A program made the position numbers and the translations under genes. This document shows, in pieces, positions 1-9,400 of a DNA stretch of 64,000 nt. Origin of the DNA: Deltaproteobacteria bacterium (GTDB lineage: Bacteria; Myxococcota_C; UBA6777); NCBI GenBank assembly GCA_006226375.1, contig SBHC01000054.1, positions 62,001 through 126,000 on the forward strand, in the 5' to 3' direction. Each line of letters begins with the position of its first letter. The stretch's first letter is position 1. Below the pieces are notes generated by a model. It worked only from the letters and a program-made list of their open reading frames with translations, had not been told where the DNA came from and did no database searches.

Positions 1-24
1 CACCCACTGGATGACTCTACGCAT
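1..24 (-). CDS. RND efflux permease, first 8 codons only (partial)
   Basis: An ATG begins five bases after the stop of the adaptor gene on the same strand and reads MRRVIQWV before the window ends. A short basic N-terminus ending in an aromatic residue is how AcrB-type RND permeases commonly begin, and adaptor genes are normally followed by the permease. The identity is inferred from context; only eight residues are visible. Confidence 0.4.
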
Positions 25-29
25 GATGT

Positions 30-1295
30 TTAGCTCTTGCCTCCGGACTTTCCGATCACAACCGGAGTTCCTTCGATGGGGTCATCCAACTGTGTGACAA
101 TCACCCGGTCACCGTCGCGCAATCCCCCAACAATCACAGCCCGGGCGCTGTCCAGGTAAGCGACTTGCACTTTGCGGCTGACAATTTTCTTGTTCTCAAC
201 GAGATAAACGATGTTGTCTTGGTACAAAGCCTGTCGAGGGATCGAGACAGCTTGTTCGATGTTCCGAGCAGGGATTTTCACGCGACAGAACGTTCCGGGA
301 AGAAGGCTCCCGACTTGCTTCGTTTTGCGCAAGTCCACCGTGACATACAGCGTCAGCGTCCGAGTCGAACGGTCCAGGCTGGAGGCGACTCGCGACACCC
401 GAGCCTTCCATTTCATGTTGTCCACCGACACCTTAACAGGAGGCAACTTGCCCAAGATCTTGGGGATATCTGGCCAGCGTAAGACGTCGCCCTCGCCGTT
501 GGTTTGAATCTTTCGGAGAGCATCCAGACCAAACGCAACAGGGATTTCAATTGAGTCGATGCTTTCGATCGTGCCGATGCTTCGGCCTGCTGCAACAAAG
601 GTTCCTCGGGTGATGCTGCCTCGACTAACGCGGGCGTCGAAAGGTGCTGCCAAGGCTGTCCGACGAAGGTTCAAGGCCGCCCGGCTCAGAAGAATCTTGT
701 TCACAGCGAGAGCCTGACGCAGAGACTCCAAACGTTGCCCCCGATCCAACACTTGCTGCTCCGACCGCTCAAACGAGCTTGGGTCCAGCGCCTTCGTTTG
801 CACCAAGCGACGGCTACGTCCCAGGTTGCGCTGGCTCACACGGTAGGCACGCTCGGCAATTTTTATCTGCTTGATCGTGGAGGCGATCGTAGCTTTAAGC
901 CTGCGGTACTCGATGGAGTAGTCGCTGCGATCCACAACCACCATGGTCTTCCCACGACGAACGAAGGCTCCCACCTTAAATTCGGGCTTCAGCGTGTATA
1001 CGACCTTGCCAGAAACCTGGGGGACAACGTCGAGACGCCGGCTCGGTTCTGCGGTCCCGAACCCTCTCAGAAACAAAGGGATGGTTCGAAGCTTAACGTC
1101 ACGAACCGAAACCTTCAGCGACAGCACCTTCACGGCTGCCTTTTTCTTTGGGCGTTTCCGCATCTTGGAAAACCCACGAAACGCCACAACCCCGACAACA
1201 AGGATGAGACCGGCTGCGATAGCACCCCGCAACATCCTCGCACGAGAGGGCGTAAAGTCTTGTTGTTCTTCTGCGTAATCTTCCATTGCATCCAT
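30..1295 (-). CDS. Efflux RND transporter periplasmic adaptor (HlyD/MFP family)
   Basis: The 421-residue protein has the layout of an AcrA/MdtA-type membrane fusion protein that links an inner-membrane RND pump to an outer-membrane channel. After a basic cytoplasmic start there is one membrane segment at about residues 21-42. A lipoyl/barrel-sandwich half follows (VVPQVSGKVVYTL then VGAFVRRGKTMVVVD), then a helical hairpin at about 130-205, the second lipoyl half (APFDARVSRGSITRGTFVAAG), a beta-barrel and a C-terminal membrane-proximal domain with LPGTFCRVKIPA and a GGLRDGDRVIV ending. It looks complete. The next gene downstream starts within 10 bases, which fits an adaptor-permease operon. 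The substrate cannot be told. Long N-terminal hydrophilic residues (DYAEEQQDF) precede the anchor. Confidence 0.88.
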   Translation of the reverse strand: MDAMEDYAEEQQDFTPSRARMLRGAIAAGLILVVGVVAFRGFSKMRKRPKKKAAVKVLSLKVSVRDVKLRTIPLFLRGFGTAEPSRRLDVVPQVSGKVVYTLKPEFKVGAFVRRGKTMVVVDRSDYSIEYRRLKATIASTIKQIKIAERAYRVSQRNLGRSRRLVQTKALDPSSFERSEQQVLDRGQRLESLRQALAVNKILLSRAALNLRRTALAAPFDARVSRGSITRGTFVAAGRSIGTIESIDSIEIPVAFGLDALRKIQTNGEGDVLRWPDIPKILGKLPPVKVSVDNMKWKARVSRVASSLDRSTRTLTLYVTVDLRKTKQVGSLLPGTFCRVKIPARNIEQAVSIPRQALYQDNIVYLVENKKIVSRKVQVAYLDSARAVIVGGLRDGDRVIVTQLDDPIEGTPVVIGKSGGKS

Positions 1296-1504
1296 GGCCT
1301 GTGTTGCAGCAGTCTTACATCTACTTTATCTTGAAGTAATATAACGAAAAATTGCGGTTCTCTACGGATACCACCGTTTCAAACGCGGCTAGGGTGCCTT
1401 TCATTCCCCACATTGTCAAGCAGATTTACATGGTGTTTACACAAGCATCTTTCGACGCATTCTTGAGGTCTTAAGAGCTCCATGGGGATCAATGTAGAGG
1501 GACA

Positions 1505-1550
1505 GAGAGAAGGGACAAGAAGAAGAGAGAAGGGACAAGAAGAAGAGAAA
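1505..1550. repeat. 20-bp purine tandem repeat, about 2.3 copies
   Basis: A 20-bp unit (AGGGACAAGAAGAAGAGAGA) occurs at 1511-1530 and again with one change at 1531-1550, with a partial copy before it. It lies in the 292-bp gap between the small lipoprotein gene and the RND adaptor gene; both are transcribed leftward, so the transcript would carry a pyrimidine-rich stretch. No gene was seen in the rest of this gap. Confidence 0.7.
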
Positions 1551-1587
1551 AGGATCTCAGGGAGGAAGAGAGGCGTTGGAGAGGAGA

Positions 1588-1971
1588 TTAACGATAGCGG
1601 AACACCAAGCAGGTCGCCCCTTTGAACCCGGAGGGATCGTATTCGCCAGCGCCGGGAATCAAGCTGCCACCTTTGGTCTTGCGGTATTCAATTTTGCAGA
1701 TACCGTGCCCACCACCCTGAGCGGCTGCACCCCGCAAGCGCTGCACCATACCACCTTGTGTGATGGGTTCAGACGCATCGACAATCACAGAGCCGATGAT
1801 GGTCACATCTGTAGGACAGGTTTTGCCCAACTTCACCACAACCTTGTCCGTTTGCGTTGCAGGAAATGAGTTACGGACAGAGGGAAGGAAGCGGCCGGAC
1901 ACACATCCAACGCTCGTTCCGGCAACCAAAACAACAAGCAAGGTCCACCACAGAATCCGTCGGTTCTGCAT
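1588..1971 (-). CDS. Small predicted lipoprotein, function unknown
   Basis: The 127-residue product begins with a basic start and a hydrophobic stretch ending in GTSVGC, a lipobox that would put the lipidated cysteine near residue 23. The mature part is about 105 residues and contains the run CPTDVTIIGSVIVDAS and a Gly-rich segment (GAAAQGGGHGICKIEY). This resembles small stress-related lipoproteins of the DUF4156 type only in general layout, so no family is assigned. A strong ribosome-binding site (GGGAGAAAAGA) precedes the ATG. It is transcribed in the same direction as the RND adaptor gene but is separated from it by about 290 bases. Confidence 0.7.
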   Translation of the reverse strand: MQNRRILWWTLLVVLVAGTSVGCVSGRFLPSVRNSFPATQTDKVVVKLGKTCPTDVTIIGSVIVDASEPITQGGMVQRLRGAAAQGGGHGICKIEYRKTKGGSLIPGAGEYDPSGFKGATCLVFRYR

Positions 1972-2145
1972 TCTTTTCTCCCGACACAGGCATGGGTAAC
2001 AAGCAGCGGCAGGAAGCTGCCAACAACATCGTCTTCAAAAAGACCTCTCTACGTATAACGTGTTGTGTCGTGAGAGTCCAGAATGTCGCCTTTCAGGACA
2101 GACAAACTTCAACAGCCTAGCCTTGCTTCCACACGAACGAGTCTT

Positions 2146-3135
2146 TTACTCTTTTACATTCTTTATCAACCAGTCCCACACGGTTGTCGCGTAGGAGGGA
2201 GCCAACGTTGGGATGTGGTCAGCCTCCTGGATGGTCCACAGCTCAACGGCTCCTCCCTTGGGGCATCCTTCAAAGGCTTCCACCACCGTTTCCGAACCTT
2301 CCAAGTCAACGATCAGATCTAGCTTGGTTCCTGTCGGCTTTCGTGCGCCGGTGCAGCCGTTGTATTCGCCCCACATGTTCACCGAACGTTCGGCTCCCGG
2401 TTGTGGTTTGTTCATCCGGGGAACGTTGGCACCGTTGTAGTAGATCACGTCATCTTTGGTGCCATGAACGTGTAGAATGTTCACCGGCTGTGAGGGCTTG
2501 CAGCGCGATTTGTCATTGAAGGTTGCGCCCGCCAACACCGCAATCCCCGAGACATAGTTGGAAGCATCGCAGGCGATTCGGTACGAGAGGAACCCTCCGT
2601 TGGAGTGCCCCACAAGAAACACGCGCTTCTCATCGACCTTGTACACCGACTTGACCTCATCGATCAGGCTTTTGATGTAACCCAGATCGTCGGTCTTAAT
2701 TCCGTCAAGGTCACAGCAAGCGTCTGTGGCGTTCCAGACATTCACACCCGCATTTTTGCTTTGAATGCCGTTGGGCGCAATCATCAAAAACTTCTTGGTT
2801 TGCTGCAGATCGGTGAACCCAAAATACAAGGTCTGGATATCACCGTTGGCTCCAGCACCGTGCAACACCACCACCAGAGGCAAAGGCACAGACGGGTCGT
2901 AACGAAAAGGAAGAGAGATCTTGACAGGCCGGTCGCCGCCAAACTCTTTTTGCGTGGGCATTGGTGTGGGCTCAGGTCCATCTCCGCTGCCATCCTTCAC
3001 CACCGAGGTTCCTTCTTGAGGAACGCTCTCTCCGACAGGGTTTTCGTCTCCTGGCGTTGTACCGCTGGAACAAGCGAAAGAAACAAACATCCATAGAACC
3101 AAAAGTAGCCCGCCAAGGTGATAGCTCCGAACCAT
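2146..3135 (-). CDS. PHB depolymerase/LpqC-like esterase, lipoprotein
   Basis: An alpha/beta hydrolase of the PHB depolymerase / feruloyl esterase (LpqC) group, probably anchored to a membrane by a lipidated cysteine. The chosen start gives MVRSYHLGG, a hydrophobic core and VSFACSSG as lipobox; it has GAGGAAG about nine bases upstream, whereas the longer open frame has neither a good ribosome site nor a signal sequence. The oxyanion segment is VVVLHGAGANGD, the nucleophile elbow is GHSNGG, the acid is in LHVHGTKDDVIYY and the histidine in EADHIPTL, so the triad appears complete. A Ser/Thr/Pro-Glu-rich linker separates the anchor from the catalytic domain. In the family these enzymes hydrolyse polyesters or aromatic esters; the substrate here is unknown. 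Confidence 0.85.
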   Translation of the reverse strand: MVRSYHLGGLLLVLWMFVSFACSSGTTPGDENPVGESVPQEGTSVVKDGSGDGPEPTPMPTQKEFGGDRPVKISLPFRYDPSVPLPLVVVLHGAGANGDIQTLYFGFTDLQQTKKFLMIAPNGIQSKNAGVNVWNATDACCDLDGIKTDDLGYIKSLIDEVKSVYKVDEKRVFLVGHSNGGFLSYRIACDASNYVSGIAVLAGATFNDKSRCKPSQPVNILHVHGTKDDVIYYNGANVPRMNKPQPGAERSVNMWGEYNGCTGARKPTGTKLDLIVDLEGSETVVEAFEGCPKGGAVELWTIQEADHIPTLAPSYATTVWDWLIKNVKE

Positions 3136-3161
3136 TGTATCGTCTTCCTCTGCGTATAATG

Positions 3162-3171
3162 GAACATGTTC
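3162..3171. promoter_or_regulatory. Palindrome GAACATGTTC upstream of the esterase gene
   Basis: A perfect 10-bp palindrome sits 27 bases before the esterase ATG, next to CATTATACG (read on the gene's strand), which resembles a -10 element. The position would suit a repressor site, but no matching -35 was found at normal spacing and no regulator is known. Confidence 0.25.
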
Positions 3172-3354
3172 ATGCAACAGGGTTATACCACTCTGCACAA
3201 CAATTGGGGAACAACCTTTGAACGCAAAAGTGTAAGAGTTCTCATCTTTTTCTCTCTGCAAAAGAGCTGACAACTAGGCAAAGATCGCTCCATCGTGTAT
3301 AGGATGAGGATTCATTGTTCCTTTTTGCAATCAATCTATACAGGAGAACTTGCT

Positions 3355-3636
3355 ATGTTCCGATGGATTCGTTCGTTGTTGGTGGTGGGCGTGATTGTTG
3401 GTGGTCTTGGTTTTGCAACTGTGGGTTGTGGTGGCTTTACATGCGAAGGCGCTTGCAACAAATCCGCCGACTGTGCTGGTGCAACAGGCAGTCAACGTGA
3501 GCAGGGTATGCAGATCTGCGTGGCAGCTTGCAATGCAACCAAAACCCAGTGTGCTGAAGTCTACAACTGCTTCATGTCCAAGTCATGTGGCGAGATCAGC
3601 TCCTGTGGTACCTGCAACATCGGCTCAGGCAGTTAA
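3355..3636 (+). CDS. Small cysteine-rich lipoprotein, function unknown
   Basis: A 93-residue product with a typical signal (MFRWIRSLLVVGVIVGG) and a lipobox ending FATVGC. The mature part has about a dozen cysteines, with CEGAC, CAEVYNC and CGTC arrangements suggesting several disulfides in the periplasm or at the surface. The start at this ATG is favoured over an upstream one because CAGGAGAAC lies just ahead of it and the signal peptide then begins at residue 1. It is divergent from the esterase gene and stands alone. Cysteine-rich lipoproteins dominate the 14-42 kb region, so this may be a small relative, but there is no recognisable repeat. Confidence 0.7.
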   Translation: MFRWIRSLLVVGVIVGGLGFATVGCGGFTCEGACNKSADCAGATGSQREQGMQICVAACNATKTQCAEVYNCFMSKSCGEISSCGTCNIGSGS

Positions 3637-3778
3637 ACATTACCAGCGAAACCCTTCCTCTGCCTTCCCCTTCAGAATCTCTTCTCCACTCTATGAAACC
3701 TCGTTGGACCACTCTGTTTGTTCGTGCTAGTCTTGCCTTGTTGAGGATGAAACCATCTCTCTCAAGAGGAGTGTATCC

Positions 3779-5014
3779 ATGCCCCTACCCCGGATCTATA
3801 TACTGGGAGGCCACCAAACGGACTTTGCCAAGAATTGGACCCGTGAAGGCCTAGAGATCGACGCTCTCCTGAAAGCCTCTGTGGAAGGAGCATTGGAACA
3901 AACCCAACTTGAGCCATCCGACCTGGACGTCGCTCACGTTGGAAACTTTGTCGCAGAGTTGTTCTGTGGTCAGGGTCAACTGGGAGGTTTGTTTGCTTCC
4001 ATCCACCCGGACTTTGTGGGACTTCCGACGTCACGTCATGAAGCGGCCTGTGCCTCAGGTAGCATGGCTGTTCTTGCAGCAACAGCCGAACTCGAAGCTG
4101 GACGGTATCAGGTCGCTTGCGTCAGCGGCGTGGAGTTGATGCGCAACGTCGACGGCCAGACTGCCGCCGAACACCTGGGCGCAGCGATGTGGGCTGGTCA
4201 TGAAGCTCATGACGCTCGCTTTCCCTGGCCGTACCAATTCAGTCAGATCGCAGACCACTACGCTGAGCGCTATGGACTCAAGTACGAACACCTCGCAGCC
4301 ATCGCCCAAACCAACTTTTCCAACGCCAAAAAGAACCCCAACGCCCAGACCCGTCGCTGGAAGTTTACAGAGGCAAGCTTTCAACAAGACGATGAAGCCA
4401 ACCCTGTTATTGAAGGACGACTTCGCAAACAAGACTGCGGCCAGATCACAGATGGTTCCGCCAGCATCATCCTTGCCACCGAAGACTTCGCGGCTTCTTA
4501 TGCGCAACGGCGCAGCCTCTCTCTTGATGCGCTTCCCTACATCCAAGGCTGGGGGCATCGCACAGCACCCATCCCCTTGGAAGCAAAGTTCGCGTTGGGC
4601 CAAGGCCAGGAGTACCTGTTTCCGCATCTTCGAGAGACGATCGTTGACGCCTATCGTCGCGCCAACATCGCAGGGCCGGAAGACATGGATGGCGTAGAGA
4701 CCCACGATTGCTTCACCATCTCTGAATACGTTGCGTTGGAACACATCGGCCTCACCCCACCTGGAGAAGCCTGGAAAGCAGTGGAAGAAGAAACCATTGC
4801 TCTCGTTGGTAGTTGCCCTGTGAACGCCAGCGGCGGCTTGATCGGATGCGGCCATCCCGTGGGTGCCACAGGCGTCCGGATGCTCCTTGATGCCTACAAA
4901 CAGACCACAGGACAAGCCGGCGACTACCAGATCGAGAACGCCGAGCGAGTCATGACCCTCAACATTGGGGGAAGCCTGACCACTGTTGCGGCCTTTGTCG
5001 TGGGAACAAACTAA
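3779..5014 (+). CDS. Thiolase family protein (SCP-x/acetyl-CoA acetyltransferase-like)
   Basis: A 411-residue thiolase-superfamily enzyme. The nucleophile is in EAACASGSMAV (cysteine near residue 91) and the C-terminal active-site segment is GGLIGCGHPVGATG, with the preceding METHDCFTISEY region typical of thiolases; the catalytic histidine and second cysteine region are therefore present. It is nearer to the acetyl-CoA acetyltransferase / SCP-x-like thiolases than to FadA. The gene is followed after only three bases by a second thiolase gene, so the two are almost certainly co-transcribed, perhaps as partners in chain shortening or condensation of an unusual acyl substrate. CAAGAGGAG precedes the ATG. 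No acyl-CoA dehydrogenase or hydratase is in the same operon; an acyl-CoA dehydrogenase occurs 44 kb away. Confidence 0.85.
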   Translation: MPLPRIYILGGHQTDFAKNWTREGLEIDALLKASVEGALEQTQLEPSDLDVAHVGNFVAELFCGQGQLGGLFASIHPDFVGLPTSRHEAACASGSMAVLAATAELEAGRYQVACVSGVELMRNVDGQTAAEHLGAAMWAGHEAHDARFPWPYQFSQIADHYAERYGLKYEHLAAIAQTNFSNAKKNPNAQTRRWKFTEASFQQDDEANPVIEGRLRKQDCGQITDGSASIILATEDFAASYAQRRSLSLDALPYIQGWGHRTAPIPLEAKFALGQGQEYLFPHLRETIVDAYRRANIAGPEDMDGVETHDCFTISEYVALEHIGLTPPGEAWKAVEEETIALVGSCPVNASGGLIGCGHPVGATGVRMLLDAYKQTTGQAGDYQIENAERVMTLNIGGSLTTVAAFVVGTN

Positions 5015-5017
5015 GCC

Positions 5018-6220
5018 ATGGACGCCTATATCCTCGATACAGTCCGTACACCCCGAGGCAAAGCCAAACCCACCGGCGGGCTCGCAGACCACAAGCCGAT
5101 CGAGCTGTTGCGTCAACTCTTTGCCGCGTTAGAACAACGGAACAACCTGGATCCTCGCGAAGTGGAAGACGTGCTCCTAGGTTGCGTTACACAGGTGAAG
5201 GAACAAGGCACCAACATCGCCCGGGTTGCCGTGTTGTACGCAGGCTGGCCAGAGCAGATACCGGCGTCAACGGTCACCGCTTACTGCGCTTCGGGGCTGT
5301 CTTCCGTCGGTCTTGCAGCCGCGCAGATCCACGCGGGAATCGCCGATCTTGTAGTAGCAGGCGGCGTGGAGTCCATCTCCCGGGTTCCTATGCTCTCTGA
5401 CCAGGGCTCCTTGTTTGAAGACCCCGAAGTGACTGCCAAGACAGGCGGCGTTTTTATGGGTATCGCGGCCGACCTCGTCGCAACTCTGGAAGGTGATACA
5501 CGTGAAGACCTCGACGCTTACGCCGTGCAATCCCACCATCGCGCCGCTTCCGCCCGAGACAACGGCCACTTTGCATCGTCACTGGTACCAGTTCTTCGCT
5601 CGGATGGCTCCGTTGCTCTCGACCATGATGAGTTCATCCGAGGCGACACCTCCTTGGAAGCGATGGCGGCCTTTCCACCTGTGTTTGCAGAGATGGGCGC
5701 ACAAGGCCAGAACGCCCGCGCTTTGAAACGTTATCCCGAAGCAGGAACCATCCAACACCTGCACCACCGAGGCAACTCCAACGGCATGGCCGACGGCGCA
5801 GGGCTTGTGTTGTTAGGCAGCCGGGACAAAGCGTTGTCTCTTGGCCTGCGACGACGGGCCAGGATTCGAGCGGTGGCCCAACACGCCGTCGACCCGGTGA
5901 TCATGCTGACGGCCATCGCTGGAGCAACAGAGAAAGCACTCCTTCAGGCCAACCTCGAAGCCAGCGACATCGATCTGTTTGAAGTGTACGAGTCATTCTC
6001 TGCGGTTGTCTTGAAGTACCAACGACACTTTGGCATCAACAACGACATCTTCAATGTATGCGGCGGAGCCATTGCGATGGGTCATGCCTTCGGAGCCACC
6101 GGCTCTATGATGCTCACCGTCTTGCTGGACGAGATGGAACGACGAGACCTTAGCCTTGGGCTGGTCACTGTTTGTGGCGCAGCCGGCCTCGGCATTGCGG
6201 TGATTCTGGAACGAACATAA
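5018..6220 (+). CDS. Acetyl-CoA C-acyltransferase (thiolase II)
   Basis: A full-length 400-residue degradative or biosynthetic thiolase. The N-terminus (AYILDTVRTPRGKAK) is classic for the family, the nucleophilic cysteine is in TAYCASGLSSV, the catalytic histidine is in GGAIAMGHAFGATG, and the second cysteine region is TVCGAAGLG near the end. It reads directly on from the first thiolase gene with a three-base gap. It probably carries out reversible thiolytic cleavage of 3-ketoacyl-CoA in the cytoplasm. The last motif is CGAAGLG rather than the more usual CGGGGQG, which may reflect substrate preference. Confidence 0.88.
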   Translation: MDAYILDTVRTPRGKAKPTGGLADHKPIELLRQLFAALEQRNNLDPREVEDVLLGCVTQVKEQGTNIARVAVLYAGWPEQIPASTVTAYCASGLSSVGLAAAQIHAGIADLVVAGGVESISRVPMLSDQGSLFEDPEVTAKTGGVFMGIAADLVATLEGDTREDLDAYAVQSHHRAASARDNGHFASSLVPVLRSDGSVALDHDEFIRGDTSLEAMAAFPPVFAEMGAQGQNARALKRYPEAGTIQHLHHRGNSNGMADGAGLVLLGSRDKALSLGLRRRARIRAVAQHAVDPVIMLTAIAGATEKALLQANLEASDIDLFEVYESFSAVVLKYQRHFGINNDIFNVCGGAIAMGHAFGATGSMMLTVLLDEMERRDLSLGLVTVCGAAGLGIAVILERT

Positions 6221-6259
6221 GCTTCTCTTTTCTGCAAGGATTCTTAAAGGAGGCATGGT

Positions 6260-7741
6260 ATGCCCGTCGAACTTGTCCAACGCATCCTTCCCACCATCCA
6301 AACCCCGGACGAACATCCCTATCGCACGGGAGCCTGGACACCCAACTACGACGAAGTCAACGCCACAGAGATGGAGGTGATTGGAGAGATTCCCAGGGAT
6401 CTGGATGGTGTGTATGTTCGCAACACGGAAAACCCAGTCCATGAATCTCTAGGTGTGTACCATCCTTTCGATGGCGACGGGATGATCCACGCGATGAGCT
6501 TCTCAGAGGGCAAGGCGGCCTACCGCAATCGCTTTGTCCGCACCGAAGGATTTGTAGCCGAGCAAGAGGCGGGCCACGCGATCTGGGCGGGAATTGCCGC
6601 GCCACCCAGCTTATCCCAACGACCGGGTTGGGGTGCTCATGAGCGGCTGAAAGACTCCTCCTCCACAGACGTTGTGATTCACGCCGGCCAAATCCTCTCT
6701 ACGTTTTACCAATGCGGTGAAGGGTATCGCCTGGATCCCTACACCCTCGAACAACTGGGCGCGGAAGGATGGGTTCCACAAGACGGCATCTCCGCTCACC
6801 CCAAAGTTGATGAGCGCACAGGGGAGCTTCTGTTTTTCAACTACTCCAAGCACGAACCTTACCAGCATTACGGCGTTGTCGACGCCAACAACAAGCTCGT
6901 CCACTACATCCCAGTGGAAGTCCCAGGGCCCCGGCTGCCTCACGATATGGCGTTCACAGAGAACTATACCATCCTCGCGGATCTTCCGTTGTTTTGGGAC
7001 CCCGACTTGTTAACCAAGGATATCCACGCGGCTCGGTTCTATGCCGACATTCCAACTCGCTTTGCCATCCTTCCTCGGTACGGCCAACCCGAAGATATCC
7101 GCTGGTTTGAGGCGGCTCCAACCTTTGTGTTGCACTGGATGAACGCCTACGAAGAGGGCGACGAGATTGTGCTGGACGGCTACTTCCAGGAAAACCCCAC
7201 GCCCGGACCGTTGGAAGGCCCATGGTCAAAGAAGATGAACCGGTTGATGGCTTACCTCGACATGCACTCCATGCAACCCAAGCTACACCGCTGGCGGTTC
7301 AACCTGAAGACTGGAGAGACTCACGAGACCCGGCTCGACGACCGAATCCTTGAGTTTGGCACCTTCAACCAAAGCATCGCAGGACGCAAAGGTCGCTACC
7401 TGTACAGCACCCTCGCAGAACCCGGACGCTTTTTGTTCACCGGCTTAATGAAGCACGATCTGCAAACCGGAAAGTCGTGGGAGCTCTCCTTTGGTGAAGG
7501 TCGATACGGAAGTGAAGCCCCGTTTGCTCCTAGACTCAACGCCAAAGCAGAAGACGACGGCTACCTCGTCACCTTCATCACAGATATGCGAGAAGACCGC
7601 TCCGAGTGTGTCCTCTATGATGCCCAACACCTCGACGCCGGGCCTGTCTGTCGAATCATCCTGCCCCACCGTATCTGCAGCGGCACCCACGCCCACTGGT
7701 CCAGCGGCGACTCCATCCGCCAAGGCGCTCTCCACCGCTAA
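6260..7741 (+). CDS. Carotenoid oxygenase family protein (RPE65/lignostilbene dioxygenase-like)
   Basis: A 493-residue iron(II) enzyme of the carotenoid-cleavage dioxygenase family. The four histidine ligands expected for the seven-bladed propeller can be placed: H180 in GISAHPKVD, H228 in RLPHDMAFTENYT, H292 in FVLHWMNAYEEGD, and H477 or H479 in SGTHAHW near the end. N-terminal PRDLDGVYVRNTENP and YHPFDGDGMIHA are characteristic. Family members split carotenoids, stilbenes or related alkenes with O2. It follows the two thiolase genes by 39 bases with an AAAGGAGG ribosome site, so the three may form one operon; a link between cleavage products and thiolytic degradation is an inference. The C-terminus is short after the last histidine but complete. 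Confidence 0.88.
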   Translation: MPVELVQRILPTIQTPDEHPYRTGAWTPNYDEVNATEMEVIGEIPRDLDGVYVRNTENPVHESLGVYHPFDGDGMIHAMSFSEGKAAYRNRFVRTEGFVAEQEAGHAIWAGIAAPPSLSQRPGWGAHERLKDSSSTDVVIHAGQILSTFYQCGEGYRLDPYTLEQLGAEGWVPQDGISAHPKVDERTGELLFFNYSKHEPYQHYGVVDANNKLVHYIPVEVPGPRLPHDMAFTENYTILADLPLFWDPDLLTKDIHAARFYADIPTRFAILPRYGQPEDIRWFEAAPTFVLHWMNAYEEGDEIVLDGYFQENPTPGPLEGPWSKKMNRLMAYLDMHSMQPKLHRWRFNLKTGETHETRLDDRILEFGTFNQSIAGRKGRYLYSTLAEPGRFLFTGLMKHDLQTGKSWELSFGEGRYGSEAPFAPRLNAKAEDDGYLVTFITDMREDRSECVLYDAQHLDAGPVCRIILPHRICSGTHAHWSSGDSIRQGALHR

Positions 7742-7923
7742 CACCCGCAGAGATAAGCAACCGTCCTTCCTCACTGTAAGCCTCCTCGCCCTCGCACGTT
7801 GTCTCTACGAAGCCTGTAGTCCTTGGGATTTGTTGCGCTTTTCCCTTGACACCAACAACAGGCTCTCGTTACCGTTGTAAACGCGGAAGACACAACAACT
7901 TTTTTAGGATGAGGAGGCCAACG

Positions 7924-9174
7924 ATGAGACAAAGACGTCATCCACAACGCCAGCGCACCGCGCAGGAGCCAGCACCACACAAACAGCTCCCCAACAAAGC
8001 CCTCGGCATCACTCTGTTCCTGGCAGTGGGTCTATGGGGTTGCACTCCAACCGTGGTCCGAACCGATCCCAGACCGCAGCCCCCAAAACCCGCCGATGTC
8101 GCCCAGAGTCATCTCAACGCCTGCATGGCCAACGTGAAGAAGCACGCCAGCACCCATCACTGTGCTCAACACAACGACTGCAAAGCGGGCATGGAACAAG
8201 CGCAGCAAGATTGTCGCAAGGCCATGGACCTCGACCCACACTTGACGCAAGCGCTGCGAGGGTTGGGTCGAGCACAAGAAGCACTGGGTCATCGCAAAGA
8301 CGCCATTCGCTCCTACCGTCAGTACTTAAAACAAAAGCCCGATCAGGTAGCCGTTCGCGCTCGGATGGCAAGGCTGCAGATCCAGGTGGGTCGTTACAAG
8401 GACGCCCTCCCCTTCTACAGGATGATGTACGCCACACGTGGTCAAAAGCCCGGATTGACCCGAACCTTGCTGATGCTGTATCGCAAGACCTTGCAATTCC
8501 AGGTGGCCGAACGTTTGGCGCGTCAGATGCTTGCGACCAACGCTCGGAACAAGGAGGTCTACAGCGAGTTAATCTTGCTGTATGCGTCATGGGGCAAATA
8601 CAACCAGGCCTTGCTGGCAGGCCATGTCGCGCTCAAGGCTCTTAAGTTCAACGACGCCAGCCTGCTTAACAACATGGGCACCGTGTATCTGAAAAAAGGA
8701 CAGCCTCAGAACGCCCGTCGAATGTTTCAGCAAGCGGTGAAGCAAGACCCCTCTCACCTTCAGGCTCGGATGAACCTCGGCACAATGGCGATGGAGCGCG
8801 GGGCGTTTAAGCAAGCCTTGACCCACTGGAAGGCTGTGCTGGAGAAGAACCCTCATCATGAACAAGCCAGTCGCCAGTACGCAGCCGCGCTGATGGGAAC
8901 CCGTCAGTACAAGAAGGCCCACCCAGTGTATGCGTCGCTGTTGGACAAGAACCCCAACGATCCAGAAGCCTTGTTCCAACTCGGGGTGATTTACTTCAAG
9001 GCGTCGGCGTTTCGAAAGCGCCAGAAGGAATCGGGTCTTTTGTTCGAGCGGTTCCTGAACAACCAGGAAGCCCGCAAGATGAAGCAGTACAACCGCGCCA
9101 AAGCTTTCATCCAACAGGCCCGTCAGCGCCTCAAGGTTCTTAGGGCGATGAAGAAGCCCACCTCCCGTCGATAG
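7924..9174 (+). CDS. TPR-repeat lipoprotein
   Basis: The 416-residue product begins with about 28 hydrophilic residues, then a membrane segment (ALGITLFLAVGLWGC) that ends in a lipobox. The rest is a superhelix of tetratricopeptide repeats; A-L-x-x-L/G-R-A-Q-E-A-L-G and similar helices are visible from about residue 100 to the end, with one repeat, LLNNMGTVYLKKGQPQNARRMF, being textbook. TPR proteins act as scaffolds. The start was placed at the ATG preceded by GATGAGGAGGCC; an upstream in-frame ATG lacks this. It ends 337 bases before a promoter for the MoxR operon, so it is probably a separate unit, though it might help the same envelope system. Confidence 0.8.
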   Translation: MRQRRHPQRQRTAQEPAPHKQLPNKALGITLFLAVGLWGCTPTVVRTDPRPQPPKPADVAQSHLNACMANVKKHASTHHCAQHNDCKAGMEQAQQDCRKAMDLDPHLTQALRGLGRAQEALGHRKDAIRSYRQYLKQKPDQVAVRARMARLQIQVGRYKDALPFYRMMYATRGQKPGLTRTLLMLYRKTLQFQVAERLARQMLATNARNKEVYSELILLYASWGKYNQALLAGHVALKALKFNDASLLNNMGTVYLKKGQPQNARRMFQQAVKQDPSHLQARMNLGTMAMERGAFKQALTHWKAVLEKNPHHEQASRQYAAALMGTRQYKKAHPVYASLLDKNPNDPEALFQLGVIYFKASAFRKRQKESGLLFERFLNNQEARKMKQYNRAKAFIQQARQRLKVLRAMKKPTSRR

Positions 9175-9400
9175 AGGCGAAACTCAAAACCGCCCACGCT
9201 CGTCAGTCCAAGCACTCCTTTCACCATCACGACTCCCCATTCCACTCATAGACTTTTGCTGAAGCAGGAACAATCTCGTTCGTTTGCGTGTTGCCTAGAA
9301 GCCTTGTCGGTGCAAAACCAGGATTTCTGGGACAAAGCCACTGCAGGGAAGGCGAATACATTCTAAGGTTTCAGAGTTAAGGGAGGCGTAGAGAAAGGGC

